From Myoxocephalus aenaeus (taxonomy: Eukaryota; Chordata; Actinopteri; Perciformes; Cottidae), in the NCBI GenBank assembly GCA_038501785.1, contig JBAMJR010000161.1:1760501-1824500 (forward strand): a DNA stretch of 64,000 bases, read 5' to 3'. The stretch's first letter is position 1. Every line of letters begins with the position of its first letter. The notes beneath the pieces were generated by a model. That model was not told the DNA's origin. It saw only the letters and a program-made list of their open reading frames with translations, and searched no databases. Positions 10,328-22,300 of this stretch are shown piece after piece. The translations under genes were made by a program, and so were the position numbers.

Positions 10328-10333
10328 AATAAA
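10328..10333 (+). terminator. Poly(A) signal of copy 2
   Basis: AATAAA lies 35 bases after the TGA at 10290-10292, as in copy 1. Confidence 0.75.
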
Positions 10334-12136
10334 AATATTGTCTTTACCAAGTATCTCATTTTCTTTAGTTCCTGGGAAACTTTAAGTCAAGTATTTCCTC
10401 TTTGCATGCATGCACTGGACATCTGACATGGACATGTTCTAATCTGACAGATCACACATAATAAAATTAACATATGCAGGTGTCTTTAATTGACATCCCT
10501 TTAAAATTACTGCTCCCAGGACAGGCTTTTTGTTTGCCTCAAAGTGAATGTACAAACTGGGAAATGTGACAGGCCTATAGAGGTGTGAGGGAGCTGGCCT
10601 AGAGTGGCAATAGGTGTGGTTTGAACATTTGGGGAGATCAACAGAGGCTCAAGTACTAGACTACAACTTTACTATGCATTGTGTTTGTGGCTTCATGGAA
10701 GGGAACTTTATTAAAATGGGAGTTTATGATCTGCCATTAGGTCAAGGTGGATTATTTTATTCAGAAGACTGATGGAAGAGCTTTTAATGAGTCATGCAGG
10801 TCACATTTTTATGACTATGCTATTGCTTTAAAGGTGCAGTGCATGCCAACATGTATGTATTTCTTTTGTTTGGCAGGTGACATTATCATGTTTGACTGTT
10901 CTCCCTGTGTATGAGAGGCCATGTTGGGTATTAACAGCTTGTCAGTGTGACGCTGGCTCATCATTTTGGTTCTGGAGTGTCTTTTGCTGGAGCTGTTTGG
11001 ATGGCCTTTGCTTGTTTTCCTCCTGAAGATGGAGGGCTACTTCAGCTCACGGCGCAGCAATGTCAGAGTAAAAGCAAATTGGGGCTTAGGTCAGATTGCT
11101 ATCCCCACCTTAACTACATTGAATTCTAAGCACCTAAACTTCACCCGTCTAACTACAGTTAGGTGACTGAAGCTCTGAGGCGCGCAGAGTTGGGATTGAT
11201 ATGCTCAATGACATATTTCAACCTTGGTTCTCTTGTTTTTTTCTACAGATTTCAGTAGACGGGATGAACAGTTCTGTTTTCAGTCACCTCCTGTTTGGTA
11301 AATTTCCTGACGTGTCTTCTTTGATCTGTTTGGTACTACAGTTTAAAATGTAAGAACTCTTTTGTTAAACTTTTTTTTATTAACAAAGATTAATAATGGA
11401 TCTATAAAAATATGCATTTAAGCCTTGATAAAGGTGGCCACCCTGGGGATCAGGGACTAATAACAGTCTCAAAAAGGGTTGGTCACGCCATGTCAATATT
11501 TGAAAATGCTTTACATTTATCAGTTGAATGGTTGAATCTGAGCACTGACCATCACAGCACACCTGCACAAATGATCAGACAACTGCTCTTGAAAAGTACA
11601 ATAAAGTTGGTTTCAGCAATACCGAATAATTACTCTTATATATTACGATTATACACACGTATGTGTTTTGTGTGTGTAAGTGAATGTGTGAAAGGTCTAG
11701 GTAGGAGCAAGAGGAAGCACAATGACGGACGTGACCGCGAAAGTTAAACAATGAGATAAACAGAGGATGTGGTTTCCCCGTCTGATAGCATGGTGGCCTA
11801 GAGTAAAGCTGAGCTATGCTCCCACGTTATGTTTCTATGAGATTGGTATGACCGTGGGAGTATGTCAGCGTTCAAAACAAAGGTGTTGGGATCTGAGGGC
11901 TCGGCAGCTCAGGTTCTGGAAGGTCCATAGTTCGCTATAAGTCCACTCCAAAACCACATCCTCATATTCAAAAAGGTAATTCAAATCAGCAAGAATACAT
12001 TTTCCATTGAATTGCAAAAAGGCAGACGCGACAAAGGCACTCAAATGCAACATTCATCTGATAAATTCTCTCCTAAATGTAGGAAATGTGTGTCCTCTCA
12101 CTACTTCCTGTTCTCTCTCCCTTTGTGTGTCTGCAG

Positions 12137-12247
12137 GTGAACATTGGTCTGACGCTGCTCACCCTGCTCGCCCTCATCCATCCCCTCTCTGTCTTCCTGC
12201 ACGTTCGAAGTCTCGCCTCCCAGCGAGCCACCAGTACCTCCTCTTAA
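12137..12247 (+). CDS. Candidate orphan terminal exon with a hydrophobic segment
   Basis: A good acceptor (tttgtgtgtctgcag) is followed by 37 in-frame codons ending in TAA. They encode a hydrophobic run (NIGLTLLTLLALIHPLSVFL) and a basic tail (HVRSLASQR). Third codon positions are strongly G/C-rich against an AT-rich background, as in real fish exons. The frame suggests the C-terminus of a membrane protein. I find no convincing upstream exon or nearby poly(A) signal, so it may be a relic or a chance pattern. Confidence 0.3.
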   Translation: MNIGLTLLTLLALIHPLSVFLHVRSLASQRATSTSS

Positions 12248-13135
12248 AGTCTGTCAAATGACACTTGCACTTAAAATGTCCATAATATCACCAGTGAGAC
12301 TGTTTGCTCTTCGGTTTGTTTAACTGATTAATAGAGCGTATATGTCTGTGTTGTGTTGCTATATGTATCAACAAGTGCTTTTAAATATGCAATACAGATT
12401 GCAGTGAAGTGTGGTTTCACCTACACCCGCCACACTCTGGTGCGCAGCCTGCTGCGGTTAACCATGTGCATAACATTCATAACCTCGTACAGGATTTCCA
12501 GGATCCTTTATTTTATGTTCACTGAGTTATCTGATGCATACATCAAATCTTTTTAAACTCTTTTACAATTTCAGAGTGTCAAAAGATGCTGCATTATATT
12601 ACAGATATTTATATCAGTGTGGACATCTTTAGGTCTATCTACAGTTCATATATACACAGTATATGCATTTTAGTAATTTGTTCTGTGACATATAACAATA
12701 GTAGGCCCATCACTCTTTTGGATATTGACTCAAGATCATCCAACTAAAATACCATTGCCACCCATTATGTGTTTAAATTACATCAAGGTTTGTAATTCAA
12801 TGTGCTTGATAAATTCACAATTAATGACTTATGTAGAAAATTGAGCCAATGTTTATATATATATATATATATGTGTTGTACATCTAGTTAAAAAAGTGGA
12901 AGACAACAGGAGGAGTACACACACACACACACACACACACAGTGAGGAGAACATGCCTGGCATGAGGCAATTCACTCAAAGTAAAGACAATAATTTCAAT
13001 TTTCCCTTAACGACAATAATCACACAGCAGCTTTGACTCCACCCATGGACACGCACACACACGTTTCCAATACAATTTTCTTAATAAATGCTTAAATGTA
13101 AATCGCTCAACATCTGCTTTGTTTTCCCTTTTTAA

Positions 13136-13137
<2 letters not shown>

Positions 13138-13184
<47 letters not shown>
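13138..13184. repeat. (TA)n microsatellite
   Basis: An uninterrupted alternating TA run of 47 bases. Confidence 0.95.
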
Positions 13185-13187
<3 letters not shown>

Positions 13188-14501
13188 AACACACAAATAT
13201 ATTGTAAACACAAAAAGTGCAACAGATGCATAGTTGTGGTTAGAGATTGGACCACAAGTAGGAGGGAGTGGGACAGATACACAAGAAGGCGTTGACATAT
13301 TTATAGCCCCCAAGACTTTGACAGAAGGGAGGAGGAGAAGAAGGATGTGGGGGGTAGGAGAAGATAATGACAGACAGAGTGGGATTTATTTTTAAAAACA
13401 TCTGTTTTGTGTTGAATGAGTAGACTCGCTCTTCAGACAGGACGGGAAGTTGAGAAGCTGGACTAGTCTGGTTTTACCATGTTTCTAATTTAGTTTTTAT
13501 GGATATGCCTTGTAAACATTTTGTGATATAATTTGCAAGTAAAGTGGGAGGAAAAAGAGATAGAGAAGAAAACCATTTGTCGCGAAGCTGGAAATGGTGG
13601 AGCAGGAAAGTCATATGGGAGAACAGATGAAGACACATATTTGAGAAAGATGAGATGTGTGAAGTTAAATATAACTATGAATTGGAATATTTGTTTAGGA
13701 CAAAATAGACAATCACAGTGACAAAGTGATTTGCAGAAACGTACAATACCAACATTTCTTCCTGGCGACTGTGCTGTATTATAACACTGCACATTTTATT
13801 TGTGGAAGCAAATATTGTTTTCTATTTTACTGTCATGGCACCTTTACATTTTCCTATATTGGTTATAAGAATAAATACATTTAAAAAAATCAAACAACTT
13901 CATTTCGTACATATGGAAGGATTAAGACATATGGAAAAGACTGGATTTGGTGTATATATATACAAATCGACTATATACTGTATTGAGGGTCCCTGGTCAG
14001 AGGATTTCGTATGTGTACTGTGCAATAAACTGCATGCATGCACCCACGTGTGCATTATATGTGTGTGTACAGTCACGGTTTCCACAGCAGAGGCAGCTGT
14101 TTGGCCCGTTGGACTGTGCCTATGTCACTGGGACTCTATTTCGGGACCTTGTGTTGCCCGAAAGGTCAGATAAAGAGGCATAGGCATCCTCACAAAGCAG
14201 AGGGTGGGGGTGTCTGGTGAAAGGGGCTGAAGGCGGGTATCCACAAACCAAGATACGCACACATCACAAACATAGGTGCAGTGCTGAAAGAGAGGGGGAG
14301 AGAGGAAGACAGGGTCAGGGAAGCAAAGTGCTGCAATGGGAAAACATTGAGCAGTTTTCTTGTGAAGAGGATTCACCTTCGACTGAATGAAAACTTTCCA
14401 GGGAAGACAGAAGTGATCGTTTAAGAGTCCTGGGGCAATAGTTGAAAAGAAAGTCTGATTTGACCTTTGATCCAGCTGAAAAACAGACATTTAGTGTTAT
14501 T

Positions 14502-17500
14502 ATGGATGAGGAATTGTCCAGCCAGGAGACATCTGCGTCTACAGAGTCCACTGGTCAGATTGACACCAACAACAACAACCAGGTCTGTGTGTTTTTGCAT
14601 TTTTCTTTTAAGTTGCAGCTTTAAAGTGTTCACATTTCTCACAATGACCAAGTGTCACTATCAGCACAAGGAAAAGGCAGTGAGGTTATTTGTGGACATG
14701 GCAGGTGTTGTTGCGTTTGGACCGTTGAAGTGGGTTTGGCTGAATTTGCTGTGCGACACCTGTTACTTACTCCTGGCTGCAGAGTGTAACACACAGAGAC
14801 ACACAAGTTATGCAAAGTTATGCAAACACACACAGCAGAGTTTCCTGTTCCCTCTGACGAGTCCCCGGTCCGAGGTCTGACCTGGTTTGACTTAACTGCT
14901 CTAACGTTTTACATTTACCACATTATACAGCATTTCAAAAATCCTTATATTTATTTCTAAAACTGAAAATTCTGGATGCCACATTTTGTCTGGATGAGAT
15001 TTGAAATCGATGAACATTTTAGTGAAGTTTCAAAAAAAGATTGTATGACCCTCAACTAATCAAACACTTTCTTCCTCAAATGGATTAACAGCACTCCGGT
15101 CAAAGGAAAACACTTTGAATTTAAACGTAGAGAGCCAAGGGGGTTTCGTTTATTAATTAGTTGTGCAATTTTAGATTCAGGTGTGATTTAATGAAATGAC
15201 AAAAGGAAAAATGTCCATCTGAAAGTTCAACCTCTCAGCTGTGTACAAATAAGTGAGATATTCAACAAGTCCCAGAGTGGAGCTTCAGGTCTCACGTTAC
15301 AGCAGGCTCTCCAGTTTGAGGACCCTGTAATCCCCAGAGGAAAGTGTGGACACTAATTTTAGAACATCTTAAATAATGTTTTTCAAACAGAAGTCATGCT
15401 CTTGGAAATAATTCCCAAAAGATTGTCACCAGATTAATGAACAACTCTTTTGTTGTACTTCTTAAATTATTTAAACAGAGATCTAAATGTATCTCTGCAG
15501 TGAAACTAGAGCAAGAAAACAACATAATGTGTTCCACTCATGCATGTCTTTTAATTTATAATTATAATTTGTAATAAACTAAAACTCTTCTTTAGCTCCC
15601 AGACTAATAAACATGTCTAATGAGTGAAGTGAGGCGGTGGTATTTTATGATGGTGTGAGCTACAGCTCCATCCCCGTGACTCAGTCATTTATTTTAAATG
15701 ATTTGCGTGTGACATATTGATGGTCAGATCAGAACAATTTTTAAAATACTTATTGGCTGACATATCAAGATAACAAATAAATAAATAAACATATGTTTAG
15801 TCTGCCATTGAACCAGTAACTTGGCCAAGGGAGAATGATCATATTGGAAATGGAGGTTACTGTCCGTACCGAGCCAATATTCAGACACCACAAGTACAAA
15901 TGTGGATTTATTGTATCCAAATATATGGCACATCCCATAGAATTAAAAAAGTATTGAAGATGATCCACACATATTTGCAAGTATCTTGAAAGAAATGTAT
16001 TTCGTTAAAGAGTTAAGTTGCTCAGTTATCACAGAGATGTTTTAGTTGTCATCATGTAACATAGTATGGAACAAACATGCATTGTAACTTGTAACTTTTA
16101 TCAGACAGTATCTGCAGATGGATTTATAACTAAACTATGTTATGCCGCTTGTCTTCCAGACTGATGAGCCAGAGCTGGAGGAGAGTAAAGACCCAGGGAG
16201 GGACGACCCTCCAGCAGGGGAGACAGTGGAAGGTCTGGGGGTAATGAAAGTGGGGGATAAAGGGGAGGAGGATGCAGTACGAGAGCAGGGAGGAGAAGGG
16301 GAGGCCAGTGCTGGAGATAAAGACAAGCCCCAGACGCCTCCATCAAAGCATGTTGAAGGTGACACTGAAGAGGCTGAACATTCAGAAGACAAAGCCTCCA
16401 CTGATGTTGATGTGAAAGATCCTGAACCGACGAGTGGAGAAAAAGATCGGGAGGGCGAGAAGAAGGAAGTAAAGAAAGGTGAGCAGGTGGAAGAGGCCAA
16501 GAGTAGCGAGACTGAGAGAGATGGAGAGGAGATGACAGACAAAAACCAAGAGAAAAAGAAGAATAAAACAGAGGGAAAGTCAAAAGAAGCAGACAGAGAT
16601 AGGTGTGAAAAGGCATCAAAAGAGGCAGAGAAGAAACAAGTTGAGGAAGTGGACGTAGAAAAAATAGACAAAACAAAGATTAAGGAGGTAGAAAAGCAAG
16701 GGAAGCCCAAAAAAAAGAGTGGCCCTCCCTCTTCTTCTGTCTCCCGACCAAGACCCTCTGCGCGCTCTATGAGAGCAGCAGCTAAAAATGACATCATTGC
16801 CAAGTTCCAGCAAGGTGCCCCAGAGTAAGTGGTTGTACGATCCCAGTACCTCAGTGACAGGAAATATGAAAATGAAGGTTTCTGTAGAAATTGTGTGATT
16901 TTGTGACATTTTTAGGACACCAATACCCCGCAACTTCAAAATTCAGAGGTCATCTTCAGCTTCGGCTACCGGAGCTTCAATCAAACAGAAGATGCTTCAG
17001 TGGTGTCGCAGCAAGACTCGCAAATACGACGTGAGTTCAACACACAATCTTCATCACCAAAATTCAAGATATGTCGCCACTTTTGGGACCACGAGATTTT
17101 ACACAATAACATAAATACGCCTTGGTTTGTCTTTCTTCCTGTCCTTTGACCTTTTAGGGTGTCAACATAGAAAACTTCTCATCATCCTGGTGTGACGGGT
17201 TGGCGTTCTGTGCTCTCATCCATCGGTTTTTTCCTGATGCTTTTGACTACAGCTCCCTGAAACCAAAAGAGAGGGCGAAAAACTTCACTCTGGCCTTCCA
17301 AACTGCAGAGTATGGAGTATTTAACTATCTCCCATTCAATTATTTTCTCAGTTCATTAACACAATAACAATAAAATAAGACAGTTGACAATTCAAGTACT
17401 CTATTGTCATCCAGTATATTGCACAACAATTACAGAGAAGCAGTAACAATGCTCACACTCATCAGGACAGAAACATGACTCCAAATGAATGATAACGTTG

Positions 17501-18151
17501 CTCATATCTGCTAGAATATATATATAGGTATGACAACATTATACCATTTCAACTTAAAAGGGGATGATAAGTCAATGTTCTGTTGATCATTTCTTTCTGC
17601 TGCCCACAAGTGGCCAAACAAAATCAGTTACTGCATGTACGTTGCCTTTCATACCCCAATGTTTTGTACATTTAAAATGACCACAGCCAAATCAGTGAGA
17701 AGATGAGGACTCCCATACTTTCTGTATGTAGTCATTTTTTTGTATGTCACTGCTTTGTCTCACCTCAGTTCTCTCCTTTCCTTTCCTCTGTCCCCTTGTC
17801 ACCTCACTCAGGTCCCTAGCTGACTGCTGCCCTCTACTGGAAGTGGAGGACATGATCATGATGGGTAAACACCCGGACCCCATGTGTGTGTTCACATATG
17901 TCCAGTCCCTCTGCCACAGCCTCTCTAAAATAGAGAAAGAGAGGAAGGACAACACATCTGGTGATGGGGGAGAGGAGAAAGAGAAGGAAGAGGTGCCACC
18001 GGAGAACGATGAGTCTGCTGAGAACGGGGCGATGGCGAGTCAAGAGCAGAAACAGGGAGATATTACAGAGAAACAGGGAGATATTACAGAGACAGAGGGT
18101 GCTGGTGAGGAAGAAAACGCCCCAAACAGCTGTGAGGTGGAAGAGTGTTAA
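14502..18151 (+). CDS. smtnl1: Smoothelin-like protein 1
   Basis: Exons 14502-14582, 16160-16824, 16916-17030, 17158-17309 and 17812-18151 join in frame to 450 residues (mammalian SMTNL1 is about 460). Residues 28-248 form a very acidic and lysine-rich, probably disordered region. A basic patch with RSSSAS (about 260-265) precedes a single C-terminal calponin-homology domain at about 272-378. Family-typical motifs are KQKMLQWC, FSSSWCDGLAFCALIHRFFPDAFDY, shown as FCALIHRFFPDAFDY, and NFTLAFQTAE. The mammalian protein is a kinase-regulated modulator of smooth and skeletal muscle contraction that influences myosin phosphatase; the Ser-rich patch is a possible but unproven phosphorylation site. 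A tail of about 70 residues follows the CH domain and contains a 21-base tandem duplication. The start was chosen as the only ATG in an exon with a matching donor phase. Confidence 0.9.
18051..18092 (+). repeat. 21-bp in-frame tandem duplication in smtnl1
   Basis: Two identical units beginning aacagggagatattacagag encode the repeated peptide QGDITEK/QGDITET in the C-terminal tail. Identical units suggest a recent event. Confidence 0.9.
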
Positions 18152-18347
18152 TCAAGACAGAGTCCTCAATAAAAGACTGACTGCAAGTAGAAAGACTGAA
18201 AAGACCAAAAGAATGGTTGAAGATTTGTGGTACTTCAATCAGTATACTGGCAATTTGATATTAGTTAGCTGTATTTTTTAAAGTGTACCATGCTGTGTTT
18301 TTTGAATAATATGTTTGTTTTGCGATCATAAAGTTCCTCTTAAAAAT

Positions 18348-18353
18348 AATAAA
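18348..18353 (+). terminator. Poly(A) signal of smtnl1
   Basis: AATAAA lies about 197 bases after the stop codon at 18149-18151. Confidence 0.7.
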
Positions 18354-18354
18354 A

Positions 18355-19315
18355 TGATGTACTTGTGAAAGTTGTTTGTGCAGAAAATCTTTGTGTTGAT
18401 GTGACGCTCAGCCAATGTGATCGGGAATGAATGACAACACTTAATGGATGATGTATTCTCAATATTGCCAGAGGCAGTTGTATTTTGTATTACTCAAATT
18501 ATATTTATCGAGAAGTCTAAAGTATAATTCAATTAAGTTATATGAGAAATCTAACTTATTAGGTGAATGGTAGCTGCGTAAGATATTTTTACCTGAAAAT
18601 AAATATAATGGATACAAATCCATTGGTATTTTGAGCTAATAACTTTATCAGTGCTTGTTGTTGTATTGTTCAAGGGAGGATCTGAGGTATACAAAGAACA
18701 GGGTTTCCCCAACATTAAAATGAACAGCAGGGGATTACCAGCTAAAATGGTTTCTGATAAAACAAAGATACAAGTTTACACATGAGCTAATTAGCCTTAT
18801 GTAGTTTCACGCTATCTTCTCTCAATTAAATAATCAAAATATCATTGATATTGAGCACTTAAAACCCATTTATTTAAATCGTCTTTTAACCTGTGATACT
18901 AGTTTTATTTTATGTTTCACTATAGTCACCGTTCTTGTTTTATTGCTGCCTCTGTTGCTTGTCTTTACCATGTACAGTGCCTTGAGTACATTTTAAAGCA
19001 CTATACAAATACAATGTATTATTACTGATTGTTCCAAGAATACTTTTTTTGTATCGCTCGTTAATTTCGGAGTCCAGGTAAACCGTTAAAGGATGTATTA
19101 TAAATATTAATACACAAACAATCGTGACCAGAAAAGGCTCCAGAATAACCAAGCAAACTTGAACTAGACACAGGAACCGAAACTGCCCCTGCTTTCTCGG
19201 GATTACGGTAAACATCGTCAAGCTACCGGAAAAGCCATTGTGTTGACCCTTTTGTTTGCTAACCCAACGACTGTGTCGAGCTTCTTTCCCCCCCCCCCCG
19301 ACCCCAACATAAGTG
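18355..19315. other. smtnl1 to zinc-finger gene spacer
   Basis: AT-rich spacer. At about 18926-19020 the words tgtacagtgccttgagtac and gcactatacaaatacaatg resemble the 3' tail of a fish LINE or SINE. The 100 bases before 19320 become GC-richer and should hold the promoter of the zinc-finger gene; no TATA box is evident. A C-run lies at about 19288-19299. Confidence 0.5.
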
Positions 19316-19319
19316 AAAC

Positions 19320-22300
19320 ATGTCTGCGGTCATGCCGCCGGGCAGTCTGAACCTGGAGGCTCAGCTCTTGTCCATAATGGACGTGCTGGTGAAGGCGGCC
19401 GTGGGGGAAATCAGTCAGCTGTTCTCGGAGGGCTCGGCGTCTCTCCGCCTGCATCTCACGCAGAGCCTGAAGGAAAACGAAGCCCTGAGGATGAGGATGA
19501 AGGTGACGAGGAGCGAGCTCTTCTCCCTCCGGCTGCAGACCAGGAGCAACCGGCCGGTGAGCCGCTTTTCCCCGATCCGAGGGAATACCCCCAAACCACG
19601 GGCTAAAACACACGGTAACGAGCATACGTTCACTTTAAAATACTATTTCTTACTCTGTAGTAACAAGTAACGCTTCTCCTCCTGCGGTTCAGTTCAAGTT
19701 TCAACCAATTGCTTTGTATTTTAATTAAAAGCGAGCTGGAATAGTTGCTTCCATGGCTCTCGTAGTAAAAGCACATGTCAATAAACGGTGAATATATGAA
19801 CGGCTGTTGTTCGTCACGTGACCCGTACATCGCCATGGCTGTTCGCTCTCGTGTCCGGAAGGTGGTCCCTGAACCGTCTGAGCCTTAGTCTCATTTAAGT
19901 TCATTATTAAGGCTAATTATCAGTGTTGTATAAAGTACCCAAAAGCCGTACTTGAGTAAAAGTAAAGATACCTTACTGGAAAATTACTCCAGTAAAAGTA
20001 AAAGTCACCTATTAAAATACTACTTGAGTAAAAGTCTTAAAGTATCTGATATTTTCTGTACTTAAGTATCAAAAGTATTTTTCTGATATAAAATGTACTT
20101 AAGTATTGAAAGTAAAAGTACAAGTACATGCTTTTAATAAAAAAGCATTGGGTCAGAGTTTTGAGAATTATGAAGTTTATTCTTTTAAGTACTGTGGCCA
20201 CCGTGACCAAGGACCAGGAGTTGTGATCATCCATATATATTATGTTCAACATAATATATTGTACCTAAGTATACTTTTGCATCTACTATGAACTTATCAT
20301 CATAATTCTCCAAAAAGCAATATGACACTATGAAGGAGTTGTAACAGTGCAGTATGCTCATTCCGCCCGGAACAGAAAGAATGAATGAAAAAGTTAAATT
20401 AAAAAAATCAAGTCCGGAAAAATGTTTTATTGTGCAAAATTACCAGATACATCCGTCTGTGGTAACCTCAGACGGAACCTCTTGACACATGTCAATATGT
20501 CACGTTACTCTAAAAATGAAACTTAAATCTGTTTAACTTTGCCGGTGTTCTGGATTAAAACCAAGGCAGAGTATCCTGAGATCGCCAAAAAAAGCATGAA
20601 AACCTGCTTCCATTTCAACATCCTGTCTTTGTGCAGCGCGTTATAAGTTAAGCAGTAGACTGGACTAAAGGTTTAGTTAGAAGTAGACTGGACATAACGA
20701 ACACACGTCAGGTGTCGTTGTCTCCCGTCTCTCCGAGGTCGGACCCGGTCCGTGACAATATTGTCTTCACGTAACCGGTCCGTGACGCATAAAGGTTTGG
20801 GAGCGCTGGACTAGAGGATGTAGAGGGAAATGCATAATATTGTGATTCGCAAAACCTGCTTGGTGGAGTCTGTGTTCCACCACAGTCCCGGATGTGTTTT
20901 TTTTTCTAAAGATAGATTTGATTTTGTAGCGAGTAACGAAGGTTTCAGGGGAAATGTATCGGAGTAAAAGTATCATTTTTCTTTGCAAAATGTAGTGAAG
21001 TAAAAGTAAAAGTAAACCGAAATATAAATAGTAAAGTAGAGTACAGATATCCCCAAAAACTACTTAAGTACAGTAACGAAGTATTTCTACTTCGTTACTA
21101 TACACCACTGCTAATTATAGATATGTCTAATGTTGATTGTCAACGTGCTTTAATTTGGCGAGCTAGAAAGTATAACGTATATTTTGATTAAAACTAGTTT
21201 ACCTTCTTTAGATACATCACTGACTCACTTGTGAGCAGGCACGATTTCGATAAAATATGTAATTCCTCGTGAAATAATTAATGTATTTACCTCCGAAAAT
21301 AATATAACGCAAGTTAATCTATTAACTTGCAAACCTAATATGCACGATGTAGAAGTGAAGTTATTACTGGTCCAATATATCTAAAATATGTTTTTGGTGA
21401 AATTAGTTTTAAAACTTGTTTTAAAGTATGTTAATTGTTATTATGAAGAGGTCTCCTTGGGCTCTAGGAAAATTTGATGGACATGTTCCACTATTTTATT
21501 AAACATGCTTCCACTTTTAACTTATTCATCAATTTTGAAGATTGTTGCTTTTGGATATGTTTATTTTATCAGTGAGTTGGCATTACATCATCAATATCTC
21601 AATTAATATACATGCTATAGAAATACTACTTAGTCCACAGCCACCACATGGGGAAGTGCTCAATATATTGAAAGATCTTATCAATAGTTTCACCACATGA
21701 ACAATTATATTGCTCTTACTCTGTAAATTGTTGAATTCACGGCTAGAAGTATGAGTCTGATTCTCATATGTGCAGCATGTTTAGGAGATTAATGTTTGGT
21801 CTTTTGTCCCCTCTAGTTGTCATTAAGCCACCACTGGCTCTAAAGACTGTTGTGGAAGCTGCTTCTATCTCTCTACCAGCGGCGAACAAGACTTCCTCCT
21901 CTGAAAGTAAAGTTGAGGTGAAATACACTGCAAAGTACATTCAGTAACTAAACGTTTTGTTAAATTGTGTTTTTTCTTTTGCTCATGTGTATAAATATTC
22001 CTTTTTGTTAGTTTGCCGATGGGGAGAGCCCAGATATCATCCTGATCAAAGATGAAGACGACGTGGGAGGATGTGGGCCAGTTGTAGGTGAGTAGTCAAC
22101 AGATACAAGAGTATCACTCGCAGGTAGGGTCGACACTGACAATACGTAGAAACCCATTGTAAGTTTAGCCTTTTCGAGAGATGACATAAATCATGTTTAT
22201 GGAAAAATAAGCAGAAAATGTACTTTTTAAATATACATGTCATTATCATCCCTGATGGGCACTTTGTTGTGCAGTCAGCAGTAACCACATAATAACCAGA

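Larger units (their letters stand above)
10340..14500. other. Gene-poor stretch with simple repeats
   Basis: Apart from the orphan exon candidate at 12137-12247 I find no coding exon. Simple repeats are (TA)n at about 12856-12872, (CA)n at about 12919-12941 and a 47-base (TA)n run at 13138-13184. The frames spanning the TA and CA tracts are artefacts. About 13860-14500 may include the 5' UTR of smtnl1, whose transcription start cannot be fixed. Confidence 0.55.

Noticed and set aside
10947..11166. Two overlapping open frames, one strongly hydrophobic
   Set aside because: Two frames are open at once, there is no donor after them and no link to the exon candidate at 12137; coding status cannot be supported.
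13007..13313. Minus-strand frames with long Tyr-Ile runs
   Set aside because: They are translations of the (TA)n microsatellite.
16135..16803. 222-codon Ser-rich minus-strand frame
   Set aside because: It is the complement of the Glu/Lys-rich second exon of smtnl1.
20037..20988. Small open frames of 61-73 codons repeated at 22574-23525
   Set aside because: They are duplicated only because they lie in the two inverted hAT copies; no start context, domain or splice support.
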